Of a stretch of 64,000 bases of DNA, positions 59,733 through 64,000 are shown in pieces. Numbering within the stretch: position 1 is the first letter of the stretch; the number at the start of each line of letters is the position of its first letter. This DNA comes from Batkoa obscura (lineage: Eukaryota > Entomophthoromycota > Entomophthoromycetes > Entomophthorales > Batkoaceae). The stretch is taken from the NCBI GenBank assembly GCA_030770535.1, contig JASVEC010000020.1, positions 248,001-312,000 of the forward strand, read 5' to 3'. A program made the position numbers and the translations under genes. Below the pieces are notes generated by a model. The model was given only the letters and a program-made list of their open reading frames with translations, was not told the origin of the DNA and did not search any database.

Positions 59733-59837
59733 ATATGAGGGTGTTTTTTCTACTTCATTACTTTTTCTATCTTTTAAGCGCTATTTGAGTGGAAAAATTA
59801 TTAGTAAAATTCTTAAACAGAAAAAACATCCTCATAT
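59733..59837 (-). mobile_element. foldback MITE-like element, copy 21, at the outer end of the right arm
   Basis: Left end AATATGAGGGTGTTTTTTC, core CTTTTAAGCGCTATTTGAG, right end AAAAACATCCTCATAT. The last ~13 bases differ from copy 20 while the rest is identical, so the arm identity ends inside the element. Confidence 0.95.
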
Positions 59838-60029
59838 AGTAATATCAAGAAAATTTTATTTAATAAAGGAAGCTCTGTTTACAAAGATTCACAAAAACTA
59901 TTATTTAATATATAGAAAGTTCTTTATTCAATCCTACACAAGGGCATACATTTTTTATTTTTACTAAAGTGCGTTTTTCTTCTGGATCGACGTTGTGTCG
60001 AATCTATTTCTTTAAAAACAGATACTATC

Positions 60030-60125
60030 TATAGGAGTGTTTTTTGATTTTATCACCTTTCTATTTCCAAACACTGTTTTAGTAGAATAATTGTAGTAAA
60101 ATTCTTTGAAACACATCTCCTTATG
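60030..60125 (-). mobile_element. foldback MITE-like element, copy 22 (inverted, decayed)
   Basis: Starts TATAGGAGTGTTTTTTGATT, core CCAAACACTGTTTTAGTAG, ends AAACACATCTCCTTATGAT. Confidence 0.7.
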
Positions 60126-60165
60126 ATACTTATTTATAGTTATAGTAATCAAACTTAGTACAATA

Positions 60166-60272
60166 ATATGGGGATGCATTTTTCATTTAAGGATTGTACT
60201 AACAAGTTTTCCACTCAAATAGCGCTTAAAAGATGGAAAAAGTAATGAAGTCAAAAAAAAACATCCCCATAT
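60166..60272 (+). mobile_element. foldback MITE-like element, copy 23
   Basis: Starts ATATGGGGATGCATTTTTC, core CTCAAATAGCGCTTAAAAGA, ends AAAACATCCCCATAT, with TA on both sides. One of the best-preserved copies. Confidence 0.95.
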
Positions 60273-60659
60273 GTTTAACTAATAATAAAGCAAACAGATC
60301 TTTATCAAAACTAGATGTTGGTTAATTCTACAGATTATTAGTTAAAATTACTGTTGTTTAAAAAGAACACTGCCGTAAGTCTACTAAGGGACCAAACTTT
60401 TGATGTGATGGCTAATGGCCAACTAGCTCAATTAGGTGTATTTTTTGATTCTGATTATAAGTCCTTAAAGAAAACAAACTCAACTGATGTCTTTATGAAT
60501 TTTTTTTCTAAACTGAACAATTTACTACCATAATATCACATTTTATCAAATATTAAAAATAGTACAAGATAAAAGTATAGTTTCAATAAAAAATAGAACA
60601 GTAAAAAGGTTTATTATTTAATTTTTTAAAAAGAAAACAAAAGAGTATTAGTTGGTAAC

Positions 60660-62486
60660 CTACTTAAAATTACTAGCTGAATTAACGAAGGTATCATTTA
60701 TAATTGTATTGGCCGTGGTATCATTTGTAATAGGATCAACAAATGTGTTATGTGTAGTAGAATTAGCAACTGTATTATTTTTGATTGAATTAATATCAAA
60801 TGAAATTGTCTCATCAATTGGATTTATTTTAGTTAGTCTATTAGATGAGATAGTACTATTATGATGACATAGCTTCATTGGTTCTTTAAATTTACTAAAT
60901 TCAATTTCTAAACTATGAATTGAATTAGCATAATGGGAATCCAAATCCCAAATCCCATATTCATCTCCACTGCTAGTATTAGGTAAGGCTACATTTAAGG
61001 ATGTTAAATAAGACGAAGATGGGGCTACTTCAACAACGTTAAACTTGTTAATCAAATTCCTTTTTCTATAATCATTTATAAAATAGTAGGATGTACATAC
61101 TAACAATATAAGAAATATAATTATTCCAAGTACAATACCAACGAGATCGGATGTATTTAAAGAGCTTGGATTTGTGAACTTTGATTTGTATCCATCTCCA
61201 TTATATTTGGTGTATTCATCCGATGTATATAGTTTATTAAAGTCTTCTTCATCTTTTTTTATTGCTGGTCCAATTGTATTACTCAACTTAATTGTTTTCT
61301 TTCCTGAATCAAGTGAGTCTAATTTAATTGCAATAATATCATAATTATAGTTATAATTGTAGTAGTTGATGTCACCATAAAAAAACACTATTCTATTATC
61401 AATCAACTCACTTGAATGCCATGCTCTACCAACATTAAATACCTCATCATTGAAATCCTTTATGATAATTTTTGTCCATTTCCAATCAGTTAAATTTAAT
61501 AGTTGAATATCATTATATAAAATAGTGTAATTATTTACTTTATCTGTACCACCATAAACTAATATACAATTCATATCAGATAAATAAGTAGCAGAGTGTC
61601 CCATTCTTACTCTATCATCATAATCCTTTGTTTCTATTTTCTTATATAACCTCAAATCTGTATTGTACATATGAGCATACTTTAAATTTGTTATTCCTGG
61701 CTCTTCAAAATTATTTGGACCGTTTGCATTCTTCTCACTTCCAGGCTTAATAGCATCGTTATTTTTGTTATGTATACCACCAAGTATAATCATAGTAGTA
61801 GAATTTATCATAGTAGCCGTATGGAACGCATTGGGAGGCATACTCGAATCAATATTAAATCTAGCTTGAGAAGAAACACTGTAAGTTAGGTTAAAGCCTA
61901 AAAGTTTATTATTTGGTATAGGAGTATTAGTATCCAAGCTTAATTGCCAACCACCATAAGAGTATAAACTATCTTTGGTGTTCGTTATTGTATTACCACT
62001 AAATTCATTTATAGATTCGAGCATGCTGCCTTTAACCAACCATATTTGATCCCTTAAATTAACTGTATACAATTCTAAATAATTGTTATTGTCATTATTA
62101 AATTTATTATTTGAATGAAATTTATCTAGTGTTATTGCAACGTTTAAATTGTTTTCATATGTGAAAAAATGTAAATCGTATCTGTTTTTTATAACGTTCA
62201 TCTTTAAGTTGACATTTGAATAAATTTGGTGTAAGTTCATAGATGAAGTTAAGTTGACTAAAAAGTGACTGTTGTTTAAGCTTACTTCATTCTCACTTGC
62301 TTCTTCTTTGCTATTGATCTCTTTCCTTTTCACTGTGTTATGAACTAACAATATTTGATCATATAATATCGTGCTACATTTTATAAATACTTTGTTATTA
62401 TTCTTAATTTTCTCAAACTCGTTGCTATTTACACTTGTTATTAATGAAAATAACGCTATTGTCAATAGATATGCACTACAAATCAT
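60660..62486 (-). CDS. kelch-repeat single-pass membrane protein (receptor-like), 608 residues
   Basis: Intact member of the local kelch family. Signal peptide MICSAYLLTIALFSLITSVNS (residues 1-21). The extracellular part to about residue 445 has kelch-type blades: SLYSYGGWQLSL (~174), FHTATMINSTTMIILGG (~221), MGHSATYLSDMNCILVYGG (~296) and RAWHSSELIDNRIVFFYGD (~354). One transmembrane helix LVGIVLGIIIFLILLVCTSY (~448-468) with basic residues after it (DYRKRN). The cytoplasmic tail contains GDEYGIWDLDSHYANSIHSL, conserved in the pseudogene copies, and ends in Asn/Thr-rich imperfect repeats (NDTTANTIINDTFVNSASNF). Such type I kelch proteins are expanded in several early-diverging fungi; ligand and role are unknown. 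Surface localisation is inferred from topology. Confidence 0.87.
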   Translation of the reverse strand: MICSAYLLTIALFSLITSVNSNEFEKIKNNNKVFIKCSTILYDQILLVHNTVKRKEINSKEEASENEVSLNNSHFLVNLTSSMNLHQIYSNVNLKMNVIKNRYDLHFFTYENNLNVAITLDKFHSNNKFNNDNNNYLELYTVNLRDQIWLVKGSMLESINEFSGNTITNTKDSLYSYGGWQLSLDTNTPIPNNKLLGFNLTYSVSSQARFNIDSSMPPNAFHTATMINSTTMIILGGIHNKNNDAIKPGSEKNANGPNNFEEPGITNLKYAHMYNTDLRLYKKIETKDYDDRVRMGHSATYLSDMNCILVYGGTDKVNNYTILYNDIQLLNLTDWKWTKIIIKDFNDEVFNVGRAWHSSELIDNRIVFFYGDINYYNYNYNYDIIAIKLDSLDSGKKTIKLSNTIGPAIKKDEEDFNKLYTSDEYTKYNGDGYKSKFTNPSSLNTSDLVGIVLGIIIFLILLVCTSYYFINDYRKRNLINKFNVVEVAPSSSYLTSLNVALPNTSSGDEYGIWDLDSHYANSIHSLEIEFSKFKEPMKLCHHNSTISSNRLTKINPIDETISFDINSIKNNTVANSTTHNTFVDPITNDTTANTIINDTFVNSASNFK

Positions 62487-63741
62487 ATCTTTATCCTAAC
62501 TCTCTGATTATAATGTCTTTTTTAGTTTTATCGCTTCCTCTAGCTCTATTTGAATGAAGCCTTTAACTATCTGGCCTCAGTGTTAATAAATTAAATAAAG
62601 GGTAAAGTGGAAGCTTTATTTAACATATTAAAGACAAAATTCTATTCATTTCCGACTATTCCTGATATCATAGATTAGTGTTAATTTGGAATAACCCTTT
62701 TTTGCACTACAACTTTACTACAATTTTAAAGAAGATTAACCACTTGAAAATGTATTACCAAATTGCTTAAATCTCTGACTAAAAATTATAAAAGTCAACA
62801 TTAATTCCTATGACTTAGTTTTGAATTTCTTACTTTTCTCTATTTAAGCATATTTTATAACTACAACTATAAAATTAAAACATCTGACTGAAAACTTACT
62901 CTTTTTTCTAAAATAAACTAGCCAAAGCTGACTTGCTCCTTAGAGAGCACTAAATGTATAAAATCAATTTTGTACATCTGCTTTAGTTTCGATATATGAT
63001 GACGGTGGCTAGCTGTTCATTTAAGAATAAAAAGTAAAGTTTCAAGCTTCAAATCTGTATGATAGGTTGTATTATTGCTAATAAAATTATCCCTACATAG
63101 CACAAATTTAAACCAAAAAAGTGATAATTTTTATGATTTAAATAAGAAATATAGATATAAAAAAGGTAAAGTTTATTAGGAGCTTCAGGTTTCAATTTTG
63201 ACTTATTTGACCAAATTCGTCTTTGACTCCCTTCAACTTTGTTTTAATCAAATTATTGAAGCTTTTAAGGCTTTTATGTTATTTGCCCAGTCATTCATGA
63301 TAAATATCAAGGCTTGGGCTATTCATTTTTGCTATTCAAACCTTTCAACTAAATTCATCCCTATTCCACCAAATGCTAATTCATCCTATTCAACATCTAG
63401 ATAAGTTTGTATAAAATTGAATCTAAAACAGATATAACTATCTTATTCAGATCCCAATAGGTACCTTTAAACTAGAGTATCTCCCAGAAGTTGCCTTGTT
63501 GTTTTGATTCAACCTTTTTAAGTTATCTGTTCCCCCTCTTACATTTAAACCACATTCCCTTGTTTCATGATACCAGCATATTTTACTTCCGATAATAAAG
63601 CACTTGAGAATTTCTAACTCCTTCAAATTTTAATAACAATATAACTAAAGATGAAATCAATCCTATCAGCCTATTAGCAAATAAAAATTGCCGAACACAG
63701 CAATTACTATTTATAAAGTAATAAAGCTATAATTTAATAAC
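62487..63741. other. non-coding space between two kelch copies
   Basis: AT-rich DNA upstream of the intact kelch gene and downstream of the edge copy; no gene or foldback element seen. A frame at 63198-63404 begins at TTG and has no recognisable feature. Confidence 0.5.
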
Positions 63742-64000
63742 TTACTTGAAATCATTAGTTGAATTAACTGTGATATTGTTTGTAATAGAATCAATATTAA
63801 ATTCAGTTATCTCTCTATTTAGATTTACTTTAGTAGTCTTATTAGTTGAAGCAGCAGTGTTATTACAACGACATAATACTATTGCTTCATTATAATGACT
63901 AAATTCAGCTTCAAAACTATGAACTGAATTAGTATAAATTGAGTTCATTTCCCAGATTCCATATTCATCTCCATTTTTAGTATTAGGTAAAGATAAGTTT
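63742..64000 (-). CDS. kelch membrane protein, 3' part only (runs off the window edge)
   Basis: The cytoplasmic tail of another kelch family member: NLSLPNTKNGDEYGIWEMNS, then IYTNSVHSFEAEFSHYNEAI and VLCRCNNTAASTN, ending NSTNDFK. It is nearly identical to the tail of pseudogene B (48219 backwards): in about 260 bases I find a single base change inside the coding part, and then different 3' flanks. After the last codons the text reads FK followed by TAAGTT, which is a stop but also looks like a donor. Whether the rest of the gene is intact lies outside the window. Confidence 0.75.
   Translation of the reverse strand, partial: NLSLPNTKNGDEYGIWEMNSIYTNSVHSFEAEFSHYNEAIVLCRCNNTAASTNKTTKVNLNREITEFNIDSITNNITVNSTNDFK

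Larger units (their letters stand above)
57375..59826 (-). repeat. right arm of the 2.45-kb inverted repeat
   Basis: Reverse complement of 48294-50745 with no difference seen in the parts compared. The inner end stops inside the former CENP-I/arm-gene promoter; the outer end stops inside a foldback element. Confidence 0.95.

Overview
The window reads as nuclear DNA of an AT-rich fungus (by eye about one quarter G+C), probably from an early-diverging lineage. Genes carry many short GT-AG introns of about 45-150 bases. They encode fungal-type proteins: Rrp6, Scd6/LSM14, Sec1, two CaM kinases, a ribosomal S27a fusion, EDC4/Ge-1, a TALE homeobox protein, Pam18/Tim14, a TACO1/YebC protein, tubulin cofactor B, an Snc-like synaptobrevin, V-ATPase subunit C, Ypt1/Rab1 and CENP-I/Mis6. 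EDC4 is missing from budding yeast, and large kelch surface-receptor families are typical of some basal fungi. The lineage call is inference; no rRNA or mitochondrial marker is present. The computed reading frames sometimes begin at TTG, so starts were re-chosen at ATG.

Layout. 0-9.3 kb: rrp6, scd6 and sec1, all on +. 9.3-12.5 kb: a small secreted ORF, a cluster of short foldback elements and a decayed coding relict. 12.5-21.4 kb: CaM kinase 1 (+), the S27a fusion (-), an Asn-rich protein (+) and EDC4 (-). 21.4-30.2 kb: mostly non-coding, with the TALE homeobox gene in the middle and a degraded zinc-finger/helix-turn-helix relict. 30.2-41.5 kb: a dense block (enoyl-CoA isomerase-like, Tim14, J-protein, TACO1, TBCB, CaM kinase 2, synaptobrevin, Vma5, Ypt1). 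41.5-48.2 kb: two decayed kelch-receptor genes in opposite orientations. 48.3-59.8 kb: a large inverted repeat with two 2.45-kb arms that look identical, each carrying a complete unknown gene, around a 6.6-kb spacer holding CENP-I/Mis6 and a PPR-like gene. 59.8-64 kb: one intact kelch receptor gene and, at the window edge, part of another.

The most striking features fall into two groups. The first is a family of about 105-bp foldback MITE-like elements (23 copies recognised, sharing TGGGGATGT...ACATCCCCA ends and an AGCGCT core), scattered through non-coding DNA. The second is the inverted duplication whose outer breakpoints lie inside one of these elements. The duplication copied a gene plus most of the bidirectional promoter it shares with CENP-I, but not CENP-I itself. 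Other notable points are an 8-nt microexon encoding the Asp-Leu-Lys of the catalytic loop in both CaM kinase paralogues, a ribosomal S27a gene whose ubiquitin moiety has diverged to a non-conjugatable type, and a synaptobrevin with Lys at the ionic zero layer.

Three genes act in RNA turnover (Rrp6, Scd6, EDC4), five in membrane traffic, organelle import or acidification (Sec1, synaptobrevin, Ypt1, Tim14, Vma5), and the kelch family supplies predicted single-pass surface proteins.
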